A DNA stretch of 64,000 bases. Origin: Streptomyces sp. LX-29 (GTDB taxonomy: Bacteria; Actinomycetota; Actinomycetes; Streptomycetales; Streptomycetaceae). This document shows, piece after piece, positions 21,442-30,379 of this stretch (position 1 is its first letter; each line of letters starts with the position of its first letter). The DNA lies in the NCBI RefSeq assembly GCF_029541745.1, contig NZ_CP089746.1, positions 5,403,559 to 5,467,558 on the forward strand. The letters run 5' to 3'. Below the pieces are notes generated by a model that saw only the letters and a program-made list of their open reading frames with translations, searched no databases and was not told the origin of the DNA. Both the position numbers and the translations under genes were made by a program.

Positions 21442-23181
21442 ATGTCCCGCATACGGTCCGCAGCACGCGCCCTCGACCGTCGTACGTTCATCGCCGCCGC
21501 CGGTGCCGCGGGGGCCGCCACGGGCCTCGGTGTGGCCTTCGGGCCGGGCAGCGGCTCCGCGACCGCCTCCCCGCCCACCGGCTCGCTCGAGGCCGCCGGC
21601 GCCCCCGCCGCCGCCCGGGTGGTCACCGCCCCCGCCGGGCCCTCCACCGCGGGCACCACACTCCGGAGCGTCGCCGCCCCGCGCGGCAGCGGCGCCTTCA
21701 AGCGGCTGGGCGACGGCCCCGGTTGGGCCCGCGTCGTACGGACCGAGCTGGCCGCCGCCAAGAGCGGCCGCGAACGCCGCCGCACCGCGCTGGCCTCCTT
21801 CGTCCAGCTCACCGACCTCCACCTCACCGACGTGCAGCACCCGGTGCGGTACGAGTTCCTCCGCTCCGGTCAGGTCAACGCGTGGCGGCCGCACGAGGCG
21901 CTGTCGGCGGCCGGGGTGGTCTCCCTGATCGAGCGGATCAACGGGCTGCGGGGCGGGCCGGTCACCGGCGCGCCGCTGTCCTTCGCGATGACCACGGGAG
22001 ACAACACCGACAACAACGCGAAGATCGAGCTGGACTGGTTCCTGACGGCCATGAGCGGGGGCCGCATCACCCCGAACAGCGGCGACCCGCGCCGCTACGA
22101 GGGCGTGCAGGACAGCGGGCTGAAGACCTTCTGGCACCCCGACGCCGCGCTGCGCGACGCCGACAAGCAGCTCGGCTTCCCACGCATCGACGGCTTCCTC
22201 AAGGCCGCGCTCCGCACCGTCAACAGCCCCGGCCTGCACCTGCCGTGGTACTCCACCGTCGGCAACCACGACGACCTCTCGGGCGGCGTCTACGCCTTCG
22301 ACCGCGGCTACATCACGGATCTGGCCACCGGCGGCCGCAAGCTCCAGATCATCCCGGCCGCGGAGGCCAAGAGGATCTACGAAGCGGAGCGCCAGGGCGC
22401 CGACCCCAAGGGCAAGGTCATGAAGGAGCTCTTCCGTACCTACGCGAGAAAGATGCGGTCGGTCACCCCCGACGAGCGCCGGGCGCCGTTCACGCCCAAG
22501 GAGTACCTGGCGGCGCACCTCGACCCGAAGTACGCCGGGGCGGGCCCGGTCGGCCACGGCTACACCCGGGCCAACCTGGAGAAGGGCACCCTCTACTACT
22601 CGTTCCGGATCTCCGACGACGTCATCGGCGTCAGCGTCGACTCCACCGACCCGGGCGGCCACTACACCGGATCCATCGGGACCGGGCAACTGCGCTGGCT
22701 GGAGCGGACCCTGAAGGCGCACAAGGACGACCACGTCCTGGTCTTCAGCCACCACTACAGCCGCAGCATGAAGAACATGACGCCCGATCCCGCCAACCCC
22801 CGCGAGGCCCGGCACACCGGCGAGGAGCTCGTCCAGCTCTTCCGGCGCCACACCAACGTGCTGGCCTGGATCAACGGCCACAGCCACCGCAACGAGATCA
22901 CCCCGCGCGGCAGCTTCTGGGAGATCACCACCGCCTCGCACATCGACTTCCCCCAACTGGCCCGGGTGATCGAGGTCGTGGACAACCACGACGGGACGCT
23001 GTCGCTCTTCACCACGCTGGTGGAGTCCGCCGCCCCGCACCGCACGGACTTCACCGACCTCTCCCAGACCGGCCTGGCCGCGCTCTACCGGGAGCTGTCC
23101 TTCAACGCGCCCGGTGCCCGCGGCACCCTTGCGGGGCAGCCGACCGACCGCAACACGGAGCTGCTGCTGCGCAAGCGCTGA
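21442..23181 (+). CDS. Tat-exported metallophosphoesterase (TIGR03767-like)
   Basis: 579 residues from ATG at 21442, with GGGAG seven bases upstream. A twin-arginine signal is visible (ALDRRTFIAAAGAAGAATGLG broken as RRTFI plus an Ala/Gly helix, residues about 12-35). All metal-binding blocks of calcineurin-type phosphoesterases are present: QLTDLHLTD, TTGDNTDNN, VGNHDD, FSHHYS and NGHSHRN. The length and block order fit an actinobacterial family named after a Propionibacterium protein. The substrate is unknown; an extracytoplasmic phosphomono- or diesterase role is likely. It may share an operon with the serine hydrolase 90 bases downstream. Confidence 0.88.
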   Translation: MSRIRSAARALDRRTFIAAAGAAGAATGLGVAFGPGSGSATASPPTGSLEAAGAPAAARVVTAPAGPSTAGTTLRSVAAPRGSGAFKRLGDGPGWARVVRTELAAAKSGRERRRTALASFVQLTDLHLTDVQHPVRYEFLRSGQVNAWRPHEALSAAGVVSLIERINGLRGGPVTGAPLSFAMTTGDNTDNNAKIELDWFLTAMSGGRITPNSGDPRRYEGVQDSGLKTFWHPDAALRDADKQLGFPRIDGFLKAALRTVNSPGLHLPWYSTVGNHDDLSGGVYAFDRGYITDLATGGRKLQIIPAAEAKRIYEAERQGADPKGKVMKELFRTYARKMRSVTPDERRAPFTPKEYLAAHLDPKYAGAGPVGHGYTRANLEKGTLYYSFRISDDVIGVSVDSTDPGGHYTGSIGTGQLRWLERTLKAHKDDHVLVFSHHYSRSMKNMTPDPANPREARHTGEELVQLFRRHTNVLAWINGHSHRNEITPRGSFWEITTASHIDFPQLARVIEVVDNHDGTLSLFTTLVESAAPHRTDFTDLSQTGLAALYRELSFNAPGARGTLAGQPTDRNTELLLRKR

Positions 23182-23271
23182 TCTCCACTCAACTTCCCGG
23201 CGCCGACCGGAGTCCTCTCCCGTGGATCCCGAGAAACGGGGTCAAGAGGGCTCGACGGAAGAAGAGTTGAA

Positions 23272-24552
23272 GTGTCAAACAATGTGACGACACCGGTGAG
23301 CTCGTCCGTGACGCGCGCGAAGCGCCGGGGGCGGGTCGCACGGGCTTCGCTGGCGGCCGTGGCGGCCACCGCCGCCTTGGGCACGAGCGCGCTCCTGGCG
23401 CCGGGCGCCTCCGCCACGACCCACTCCGCCGGCGCGGGCGCCGGCAAGGGCCACGCCGCCACCCAGAAGGCCCTCGACGCCAACGTGGCGCTCGGCGTGC
23501 CGGGGGTCGTCGCCCAGGCCCGCGACGCGCGCGGCACCTGGAACGGCACCTCGGGGGTCGGCAACCTCAAGACCAAGAAGCCGCGGGGTGCCGACGACCG
23601 CTTCCGAATAGGCAGCATCAGCAAGACGTTCGTGGCGACCGTGGTGCTCCAACTGGAGGCGGACGGCAAGCTCGACATCGACGACAAGGTCGACAAGTGG
23701 CTGCCGGGCGTGGTCCGCGGCAACGGCCACGACGGCCGTCGCATCACCATCCGCCAGCTGCTCAACCACTCCAGCGGCATCTACAACTACACCGAGGACG
23801 CGGCCTTCGGCCGGAAGATCCTCAGCAAGAACTTCCTCGAGCACCGCTACGACACCTTCACCCCGCGCCAGCTGGTGAAGACCGCCATGGGGCACCGGCC
23901 GTACTTCAAGCCGGGCGCCGACTGGCACTACTCCAACACCAACTACATCCTCGCCGGGATGATCATCGAGAAGGCGACCGGCCGCCCGTACGCCACCGAG
24001 GTCGAACGGCGCATCCTCAAGCCGCTCAAGCTGCGCTCCACCTCGCTCCCCGGCACCAAGGCCAGTGTGCCCGGCCCGCACAGCCGCGGGTACAGCACGC
24101 TCTTCGACACCAGCCCGAAGGCCAAGGTCTACGACGTCACCTCGATGAACCCGTCATGGGGCCACTCGGCGGGCGAGATGATCTCCACCACGAGCGACCT
24201 CAACCGCTTCTACGGGTCCCTGCTGGGCGGCCGGCTCCTCCCGGCCAAGCAGCTCAAGGAGATGAAGACCACCATTCCGATGGGCAAGGCGGCGCCCAAC
24301 GGCCGCTACGGACTGGCGCTGGCGAAGATCAAGCTGCCCTGCTCCGTCACCGTCTGGGGCCATGACGGCGGCATCCACGGCTCGACGAGTCTCGGCCTCA
24401 CCACCGGGGACGGGCGCCACACGCTGGCCGTGAACCTCAACGGGGACTGGGCCGAGGACCTCGGCTCCGTGATGACGGCGGAGTTCTGCGGCAAGGGCAC
24501 CCCGACGGCGGCCGGCGGCTGGTCGACCCCCTCGCTCACCGGGGGAGAATGA
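23272..24552 (+). CDS. Secreted beta-lactamase-fold serine hydrolase
   Basis: 426 residues from GTG at 23272 (GAAGAAGAG upstream, moderate). A signal peptide (about residues 1-48) ends GASA. The penicillin-binding fold is shown by IGSISKTF (SxxK, about residue 117), HYSNTNY (YxN) and HDGGIHG replacing the KTG motif, typical of class-C-like esterases and D-alanyl carboxypeptidases. It probably cleaves D-Ala-D-Ala peptides or esters outside the cell; a true beta-lactamase is less likely given the HxG motif. Its end overlaps the convergent gene by 17 bases. Confidence 0.88.
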   Translation: MSNNVTTPVSSSVTRAKRRGRVARASLAAVAATAALGTSALLAPGASATTHSAGAGAGKGHAATQKALDANVALGVPGVVAQARDARGTWNGTSGVGNLKTKKPRGADDRFRIGSISKTFVATVVLQLEADGKLDIDDKVDKWLPGVVRGNGHDGRRITIRQLLNHSSGIYNYTEDAAFGRKILSKNFLEHRYDTFTPRQLVKTAMGHRPYFKPGADWHYSNTNYILAGMIIEKATGRPYATEVERRILKPLKLRSTSLPGTKASVPGPHSRGYSTLFDTSPKAKVYDVTSMNPSWGHSAGEMISTTSDLNRFYGSLLGGRLLPAKQLKEMKTTIPMGKAAPNGRYGLALAKIKLPCSVTVWGHDGGIHGSTSLGLTTGDGRHTLAVNLNGDWAEDLGSVMTAEFCGKGTPTAAGGWSTPSLTGGE

Positions 24553-25573
24553 CGACATAGGCGGCGGGCTCGCGGTCGGCCGCGGCCATCAGGGCCGTGC
24601 GGACCACCGCGGCCTGCTGTGCGGGGACCTCGCGCAGCTTGCGCGGAGTGATCCGGACCACCGTGATGCCCAGTCGCTCCAGGTGCTCGCGCCTGCCGGC
24701 GAATCCGGCCGACGGCGGGTTCTGCTCATGGCGAGAGGACCGGGTGTCCAGGTCCACCGCCACCGACTGCTCCGGCCAGAAGGCGTCCACACCGCCGAGG
24801 CACGGGCCGCCGGGCAGCCGCAGATCGACGTTCCACAGCGGCTGGGGCAGCACGTGCGCGCGCACCATCTCGTACAGCTGCCCCTCCGCGATCGCCCGTC
24901 CCTCGGCGAGCAGGCCGTCGACCGCGTCGACCACGTGCGGCCGGGACAGCAGCCGCGAGGCGGAGAGCTCTCCCACGATCGCCGTCGCCTCGCAGTGCCC
25001 GCCGCGCACCGCCTCGGTGAGCAGCCGGCGCACCGCCGAGGCGTCGGTGAGCCGTGCCACGGTGTCGGCCAGCGCCCGGGCGACGGGGGCGGTGGGCACC
25101 CCGGCGATCTCCTCGGACCGGGGCATCGCCTGGGTGCGTACGAACCGTACGAAGCCGGTGGAGCGCAGCCGTCGGTTGCGCGGCACGAGGACGTCCACGC
25201 GGTCCAGCGAGAGCAGCGGGGGAGCGGAGGAGAAGCGGTGCAGGGCGAGTGCGGCCAGGCCGGTGATCGCCGCCGGCCCGTAGCCCTCGGCACCCGGGGG
25301 GCCCTCCTCCGCCGGCTCGGCGACGCCGCCGGGGGTACGGCTCGCGGTGTACAGCAGCGCCGCGTGCAGCCGCTCCTCGCTGGTCGGCGGCCCGGGATGG
25401 AGCAGATGGACGCCCGGCAGGATCTGCTGCCACGGCCCGCCGGTCCGGCACCGCTCGGCCGCCGTCGCCGCCGAGACGCCGTGCGCCCGTAGCTGACGTG
25501 TCGTCATCACCAGGCGCTGCGTGTCGGACAGGTGGTGGAGGGGGCGGGGCGAGAGTGGAGTGTTGTGGTTCAT
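24536..25573 (-). CDS. AbiEi-antitoxin / DUF559-type protein
   Basis: 345 residues. The N-terminus is a winged-helix-like segment (RQLRAHGVSAATAAERCRTG, about 25-45) followed by WQQILPGVHLLHPG and ITGLAALALH, as in AbiEi-type antitoxin-like proteins of actinobacteria. The C-terminal third (GVDAFWPEQSVAVDLDT, EHLERLGITVVRITPRKL) resembles the Vsr/DUF559 nuclease fold. No toxin partner (AbiEii nucleotidyltransferase) is adjacent, so a toxin-antitoxin role is unproven; many actinobacterial copies are orphans. The start could also be ATG at 25507. It converges on the serine hydrolase with a 17-base overlap. Confidence 0.7.
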   Translation of the reverse strand: MNHNTPLSPRPLHHLSDTQRLVMTTRQLRAHGVSAATAAERCRTGGPWQQILPGVHLLHPGPPTSEERLHAALLYTASRTPGGVAEPAEEGPPGAEGYGPAAITGLAALALHRFSSAPPLLSLDRVDVLVPRNRRLRSTGFVRFVRTQAMPRSEEIAGVPTAPVARALADTVARLTDASAVRRLLTEAVRGGHCEATAIVGELSASRLLSRPHVVDAVDGLLAEGRAIAEGQLYEMVRAHVLPQPLWNVDLRLPGGPCLGGVDAFWPEQSVAVDLDTRSSRHEQNPPSAGFAGRREHLERLGITVVRITPRKLREVPAQQAAVVRTALMAAADREPAAYVVILPR

Positions 25574-25902
25574 GCCCCGGCCATTCCCGCGTCCGCTCGG
25601 CCCCCAACCCCTGTTACACAGTCGTCGACAAAACTGGACAACACCGTACTAAAGCAAGGGCGTTCGGACTTCCGTCATCTGTGCGGACGAGCCGGGCGGC
25701 CACGGTGGTTCCCCGTGGTCCCGGGAGCCCGGGGCGCGAGCCACGGGGTGCCGGCTCCGCGCGGCCACGGACGACCGCGGCCGCGCGGGGCTGGACCTCG
25801 TATCGAAGGCGGAACACCGGTGCGGTCGCGGAGGCCCGCGGCGCGCACGCCCGAGCGGGTCACCGGCCCCCCGACCGGATCGCCGGCCCCCCGACCGGAT
25901 CG
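25574..25902. other. Intergenic region, short direct repeat
   Basis: About 330 bases between two leftward genes. Just after the pepN-2 stop, two tandem copies of CCGGCCCCCCGACCGGATCG occur within 25863-25903. Otherwise nothing is recognised; the DUF559-gene promoter should lie near 25600-25660, where A+T rises. Confidence 0.5.
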
Positions 25903-28512
25903 CTAGACCACGGCGCGGGCGTCGCACTCCTGGGCCCGCAGCGCGCGGGCCAGGTCGTCGCGGGCCTCGATGACCAGACGACGCAGCGCCGGGGCGGCGT
26001 CCTCGTGCGCGGCCAGCCAGACGTCCGCGGCCTCCAGCGTCGTGGGGTCGTCCTGGAGCGCCGGGAAGAGACCGCGCACGATCGCCATGGCGATCTCGAT
26101 CGACCGGGTGCGCCACACGTCCTCGATCACCGCGAAGTACCGCGGGGCGTACGGCGCGAGCAGCTCCCGCTGGCCCGGCTGGTCGAACCCGGCGATGGTG
26201 GCCTCCACCAGCGCGTTCGACAGCGCGTCGGACTCCACGACCACCGCCCACGCCTCCGCCTTGACCTCGGCCGAGGGGCGCGCGGCCAGGCAGCGCACCT
26301 GGTGGCGCTTGCCGGACGCGGTGTCGTCCCGGCGCAGCTCGGCGGCGAGCACCGACTCGTCCGCCACGCCCTGCCCGGCCAGCGTCTCCAGGAAGGTCCA
26401 GCGCAGCTCCTGGTCGACGTCGAGCCCGTCGATCCGGGCCGTGCCGTCCAACAGCCCGGTCAGCAGCTGCAGATCGGCGTCGTCGGAGGCCGCCTGGGCG
26501 AAGAAGCGGGCCCACGCCAGCTGGTGGCCGCTGCCCGGCTCGGCGAGCCGCAGCTCGCGCAGCGCCCCCTCGGCCAAGGCCCGGCCCCCGCGCTCGCGCC
26601 ACTCCGGCGCCGCGTAGTGCACCAGCGCGCCGCGGGCCCAGACGTGGAGCATCTGGAGCACGCCGATGTCGGTCTCCGCCCCGGCGAACCGCAGCACCAG
26701 GTCGAGGTAGTCGCGGGCCGGCATCAGCCCGTCCCGGGTCAGGTTCCACAGCGCGGACCAGCACAGCGCGCGGGCCAACGGGTCGGTCAGGTCGCCGAGA
26801 TGACGGCGCAGCGTGTCCAGCGAGTCGGCGTCGAAGCGCACCTTGCAGTACGTCAGGTCATCGTCGTTGACCAGGATCAGCTCGGGCCGCTCGGCACCGG
26901 CCAGCTCCGCCACCACGGTGCGCTGTCCGGTGACGTCGACCTCCGCGCGGGCGTAGCGCACCAGCGGCCCGCCCGCCTCCACGCGGCGGTAGAGGCCGAC
27001 GGCGACCCGGTGCGGCCGCAGCGTCGGCAGCGCGGGGTCGGCCTCCTGCATGATCGCCAGCTCGGTGACGCGGTCCGCGGCGTCGTAGGTGGCCTGGGGG
27101 GTGAGCACATTGACCCCGGCGGTCTGCAGCCAGGACTGGGCCCAGGCGGTCATGTCGCGTCCGGAGGTCTCCTCCAGCACCGACAGCAGATCGGCCAACC
27201 GGGTGTTGCCGTAGGCGTGCCGCTTGAAGTAGCGGCGGGCGCCCTCCAGGAAGGCGTCCCGGCCCACGTACGCCACGAGCTGCTTGAGCACCGAGGCGCC
27301 CTTGGCGTAGGTGATGCCGTCGAAGTTGAGCTTGGCGTCCTCCAGGTCACGGATGTCGGCGGTGACCGGGTGGGTGGAGGGCAGCTGGTCCGCGCGGTAC
27401 GCCCACGCCTTGCGGCGGTTGGCGAAGGTGATCCAGCCCTCGGTGAAGCGCGTCGCCTCCACCAGCGAGAAGGCGCCCATGAAGTCCGCGAACGACTCCT
27501 TGAGCCAGAGGTCGTCCCACCACTCCATGGTGACCAGGTCGCCGAACCACATGTGCGCCATCTCGTGCAGGATGACGTTGGCCCGGTTCTCGTACGCGGC
27601 GCGGGTCACCTTGCCGCGGAAGACGAACTCCTCGCGGAAGGTCACGCACCCCGGGTTCTCCATGGCCCCGATGTTGTACTCCGGCACGAACGCCTGGTCG
27701 TACTTGCCGAACGGGTACGGGTAGTCGAAGTGGTCGTGGAAGAAGTCCAGGCCCTGCTTGGTGACGGTGAAGATGTCGTCCGCGTCGAAGTGCTTGGCCA
27801 GCGAGGCCCGGCACAGCGCGCCGAGCGGGATCTCCAGCACCGTGCCGTCCTCGAGGGAGCGGCGGTAGTGGTCGCGCTCGACGTGGTAGGGGCCGGCGAC
27901 GATCGCGGTGATGTAGGTGGAGATCGGCCGGGTCGGCACGAAGCGCCACACGGCCGCCCCGCCCTCGGCGGGCTCCGGCGCCGCCGCCTCACCGTTGCTC
28001 AGCACCGTCCAGTCGGCGGGGGCGGTCACCGAGAAGGTGAACGGCGCCTTCAGGTCCGGCTGCTCGAAGTTGGCGAAGACGCGCCGGGCGTCGGCCGGTT
28101 CGTACTGCGTGTAGAGGTAGACCTGTCCGTCCTCCGGGTCGACGAACCGGTGCAGGCCCTCACCGGTCCGGCTGAACGCGCACCGCGCGTCCACCACCAG
28201 CACGTTCTCCTCGGCCAGCCCCTCCAGCGCGATCCGCGCGCCGTCGAAGACGGCCGCCGGGTCCAGCTCGCGCCCGTTCAGCGTCACCGAGGTCACCCGC
28301 GGCGCGACCAGGTCCGCGAAGCTGTCCGCGCCCGGCTCGGCGCAGCGGAACCGGATCGTCGTCCTCGAGCCGAAGGTGCGTGGGCCCTCGCCGTCTCCCG
28401 TGTCCGCCGGGTCGACCGCCGTCCGCAGGTCCAGCGCCACCTCGTACGAGTCCACCGTCAGCAGCCGGGCCCGCTCGTGGGCCTCGTCTCGGGTCAGGTT
28501 CTCACCGGGCAC
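25903..28512 (-). CDS. pepN: Aminopeptidase N (M1 family), second copy
   Basis: 869 residues from GTG at 28512 (GAGGGAG upstream). It carries GAMEN (YNIGAMENPGCVT) and the zinc site HEMAHMWFGDL with LWLKESFAD, so both active-site motifs are intact. Compared with the copy at 13446-16019 it has an extra acidic segment near residues 33-45 (DPADTGDGEGPRT) and differs in many surface positions, which points to an old duplication. It trims N-terminal residues from peptides in the cytoplasm, perhaps with a different side-chain preference. Confidence 0.95.
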   Translation of the reverse strand: MPGENLTRDEAHERARLLTVDSYEVALDLRTAVDPADTGDGEGPRTFGSRTTIRFRCAEPGADSFADLVAPRVTSVTLNGRELDPAAVFDGARIALEGLAEENVLVVDARCAFSRTGEGLHRFVDPEDGQVYLYTQYEPADARRVFANFEQPDLKAPFTFSVTAPADWTVLSNGEAAAPEPAEGGAAVWRFVPTRPISTYITAIVAGPYHVERDHYRRSLEDGTVLEIPLGALCRASLAKHFDADDIFTVTKQGLDFFHDHFDYPYPFGKYDQAFVPEYNIGAMENPGCVTFREEFVFRGKVTRAAYENRANVILHEMAHMWFGDLVTMEWWDDLWLKESFADFMGAFSLVEATRFTEGWITFANRRKAWAYRADQLPSTHPVTADIRDLEDAKLNFDGITYAKGASVLKQLVAYVGRDAFLEGARRYFKRHAYGNTRLADLLSVLEETSGRDMTAWAQSWLQTAGVNVLTPQATYDAADRVTELAIMQEADPALPTLRPHRVAVGLYRRVEAGGPLVRYARAEVDVTGQRTVVAELAGAERPELILVNDDDLTYCKVRFDADSLDTLRRHLGDLTDPLARALCWSALWNLTRDGLMPARDYLDLVLRFAGAETDIGVLQMLHVWARGALVHYAAPEWRERGGRALAEGALRELRLAEPGSGHQLAWARFFAQAASDDADLQLLTGLLDGTARIDGLDVDQELRWTFLETLAGQGVADESVLAAELRRDDTASGKRHQVRCLAARPSAEVKAEAWAVVVESDALSNALVEATIAGFDQPGQRELLAPYAPRYFAVIEDVWRTRSIEIAMAIVRGLFPALQDDPTTLEAADVWLAAHEDAAPALRRLVIEARDDLARALRAQECDARAVV

Positions 28513-28662
28513 GACGCGACTCCCTCGTCTCCGTCACGGAGTTCTCGAATATCGGACGCTCGAAATCATGACACGCGGGGCGGATGGCGGGAATCGTGGG
28601 AATGAGACCTGTGGACAACGGCGTTCCGAAGAGTGACGTACTTTCCCGTTCAAGGAGCGACC

Positions 28663-29304
28663 GTGACCGCGACCACTGCCAAGACCCCCGTCGACTTCTG
28701 GTTCGACCCGCTGTGCCCCTGGGCGTGGATGACCTCGCGCTGGATGCTCGAAGTGGAGAAGGTGCGCCCCGTCGAGGTGCGCTGGCATGTGATGAGCCTC
28801 GCCGTGCTGAACGAGAACAAGCTGGACCAGGTGCCCGAGGAGTACCGGGAGATGCTGCGCACCACCGCCTGGTGGCCGGTGCGGGTGTGCATCGCGGCCG
28901 AGCAGAAGTTCGGCAGCGAGGTGCTGGGTCGGCTCTACACGGCGCTCGGCACCCGCTTCCACAACCAGGGTCTGGAGCGCGACCGCGAGACGATCGTCGC
29001 GGCGTTGGAGGAGGCCGGCCTGCCCGCCGAGCTGGCGGACGCCGCGTACACCGACGCGTACGACGCCGAGCTGCGCGCCTCCCACCAGGAGGGCATAGGT
29101 CTGGTCGGCGAGGACGTCGGCACCCCGGTGATCGCGGTCCCGGGCGCGGACGGGGAGCGCGTCGCCTTCTTCGGTCCGGTCGTCACCCCGGCTCCCAAGG
29201 GCGAGGCCGCGGCCCGACTGTGGGACGGCACGCTGCTGGTGGCCTCGACGCCGGGCTTCTACGAGATCAAGCGCACCCGGACGGCCGGCCCGATCTTCGA
29301 CTGA
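28663..29304 (+). CDS. DsbA-family mycothiol-dependent reductase-like protein (Rv2466c type)
   Basis: 213 residues from GTG at 28663 with AAGGAG at 28652-28657; an in-frame upstream extension lacks a ribosome site. The thioredoxin-fold start VDFWFDPLCPWAWMTSRW and the helical insertion match the mycobacterial nitroreductase Rv2466c. The active site reads CPWA, with one Cys, where Rv2466c has CPWC. It has no signal peptide, so it works in the cytoplasm, probably with mycothiol as electron donor in oxidative-stress defence. Its neighbour sodF fits that theme. Confidence 0.85.
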   Translation: MTATTAKTPVDFWFDPLCPWAWMTSRWMLEVEKVRPVEVRWHVMSLAVLNENKLDQVPEEYREMLRTTAWWPVRVCIAAEQKFGSEVLGRLYTALGTRFHNQGLERDRETIVAALEEAGLPAELADAAYTDAYDAELRASHQEGIGLVGEDVGTPVIAVPGADGERVAFFGPVVTPAPKGEAAARLWDGTLLVASTPGFYEIKRTRTAGPIFD

Positions 29305-29380
29305 GCACCGGCACCGGCGTCGGCGACCGACGCCCGCCGCGGAGCGCAGAGCGAAAAGCGCAGAGCGAAGAGTGAAGTGA

Positions 29381-29412
29381 AAGGCCCCGCGCGAGCCACC
29401 GCGCGGGGCCTT
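29381..29412. terminator. Strong bidirectional terminator between the DsbA-like gene and sodF
   Basis: Perfect 13-base arms AAGGCCCCGCGCG and CGCGCGGGGCCTT enclose loop AGCCAC, followed by TT on the plus strand. It lies between convergent genes and should end both transcripts; on the minus strand it would form the 3' end of the candidate s-SodF RNA. Confidence 0.85.
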
Positions 29413-29470
29413 TTCGCGCCTGCCACGTGAAGGGTGAGAAGACGATCACGAGCAGGACGACCGTGCCGGG
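29381..29470 (-). ncRNA. Candidate s-SodF small RNA from the sodF 3' UTR
   Basis: In S. coelicolor a roughly 90-nt RNA processed from the sodF 3' UTR base-pairs with the start of sodN mRNA and blocks nickel SOD synthesis. Here the sodF stop is followed by about 125 bases ending in a strong hairpin. On the minus strand that stretch contains CTTCTCACCCTTCACGT (29442-29426), whose complement ACGTGAAGGGTGAGAAG looks like a ribosome-binding region. The right end is set by the terminator; the left end is estimated from the known length. sodN is not in this window, so pairing could not be checked. Confidence 0.5.
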
Positions 29471-29534
29471 CAGGTCCTCCCCGGACGTGCGGGTCCCGAC
29501 CGGATGAGCAGGTCCCTACCGGGAGAGCCGGCCC

Positions 29535-30176
29535 TTACGGGGCGAGCAGGAGGTTGTTGGCGTTCTCCTTGGCGGCCGCGTACCGCTTCGCCACGTCCTG
29601 CCAGTTGACGACCTGCCACATGGCCTCGATGAAGTCCACCTTCTGGTTCTTGTACTGGAGGTAGAAGGCGTGCTCCCAGGCGTCGAAGACCAGGATCGGC
29701 ACCGATCCCTGGCCCACGTTGCCCTGGTGGTCGTAGACCTGCTCCACGATGAGGCGGCCGGTGACCGGCTCGTAGGCGAGCACGCCCCAGCCCGAGCCCT
29801 GGGTGGTGGCGGAGGCCTTGGTGAGCTGCGCCTTGAACTTGGCGAAGGAGCCGAAGCTCTCGACGATCGCGTCCGCGAGCTCGCCCACGCCGTCCTTCTC
29901 CAGCGGCTCGCCGCCGCCGTCGCCGGTCATGTTCTGCCAGTAGATGCTGTGCAGGATGTGGCCCGACAGGTGGAAGGCCAGGTTCTTCTGAAGACCGTTG
30001 ATGGCACCCCACTGGTCCTTGTCGCGGGCCTCCGCGAGCTGCTCCAGGGTGTCGTTCGCGCCCTTCACGTACGCGGCGTGGTGCTTGTCGTGGTGCAGCT
30101 CGATGATCTCGGGGCTGATGACCGGAGCCAGCGCCGAGTAGTCATACGGAAGTTCAGGAAGTGTGTAGATGGCCAT
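29535..30176 (-). CDS. sodF: Superoxide dismutase, Fe/Mn family
   Basis: 213 residues from ATG at 30176. Metal ligands are in the classical places: [11 protein letters not shown] (His, about 28), [11 protein letters not shown] (His, about 76) and [12 protein letters not shown] (Asp and His, about 164-168). It converts superoxide to O2 and H2O2 in the cytoplasm. The [11 protein letters not shown] segment and context fit the Fe(Zn)-type SodF of Streptomyces, the enzyme made when nickel is scarce. A perfect Nur box sits 21 bases upstream, and the 3' UTR resembles s-SodF, so the gene should be repressed by nickel through Nur. Confidence 0.95.
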   Translation of the reverse strand: MAIYTLPELPYDYSALAPVISPEIIELHHDKHHAAYVKGANDTLEQLAEARDKDQWGAINGLQKNLAFHLSGHILHSIYWQNMTGDGGGEPLEKDGVGELADAIVESFGSFAKFKAQLTKASATTQGSGWGVLAYEPVTGRLIVEQVYDHQGNVGQGSVPILVFDAWEHAFYLQYKNQKVDFIEAMWQVVNWQDVAKRYAAAKENANNLLLAP

Positions 30177-30196
30177 GCCGAGCCCTCCGACGCTTA

Positions 30197-30213
30197 TTGC
30201 AATTCACTTGCAA
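30197..30213. promoter_or_regulatory. Nur box (nickel-responsive repressor site) at sodF
   Basis: TTGCAATTCACTTGCAA reads TTGCAA-N5-TTGCAA, an exact match to the Nur consensus (tTGCaa-N5-ttGCAA). It covers the expected promoter position 21-37 bases before the sodF start. Confidence 0.85.
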
Positions 30214-30275
30214 GTGCACGCTACCAGCAGGGATGTCGCGCGACGGTGATCAGGGGCGGACTCCGACCAAAGACG

Positions 30276-30316
30276 GAGGCGGGGCGGGTCCTCGGTCTGA
30301 GGACCCGCCCCGCCTC
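30276..30316 (-). terminator. Hairpin downstream of the first APC permease
   Basis: Perfect 18-base arms, GAGGCGGGGCGGGTCCTC and its complement, surround loop GGTCT. It lies 64 bases after the permease stop and shields sodF control from read-through. No T run follows, as is common in Streptomyces. Confidence 0.75.
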
Positions 30317-30379
30317 GGGAGCCGGTCGCCGCGCGGAGCGGCTGGGGGAGGGGGTGGCTGTGTGTTCAGCCGCCGCCCG

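Noticed and set aside
23272-24552. Resistance beta-lactamase
   Set aside because: The SxxK and YxN motifs fit, but the third motif is HxG rather than KTG, pointing to a carboxypeptidase/esterase-type hydrolase.
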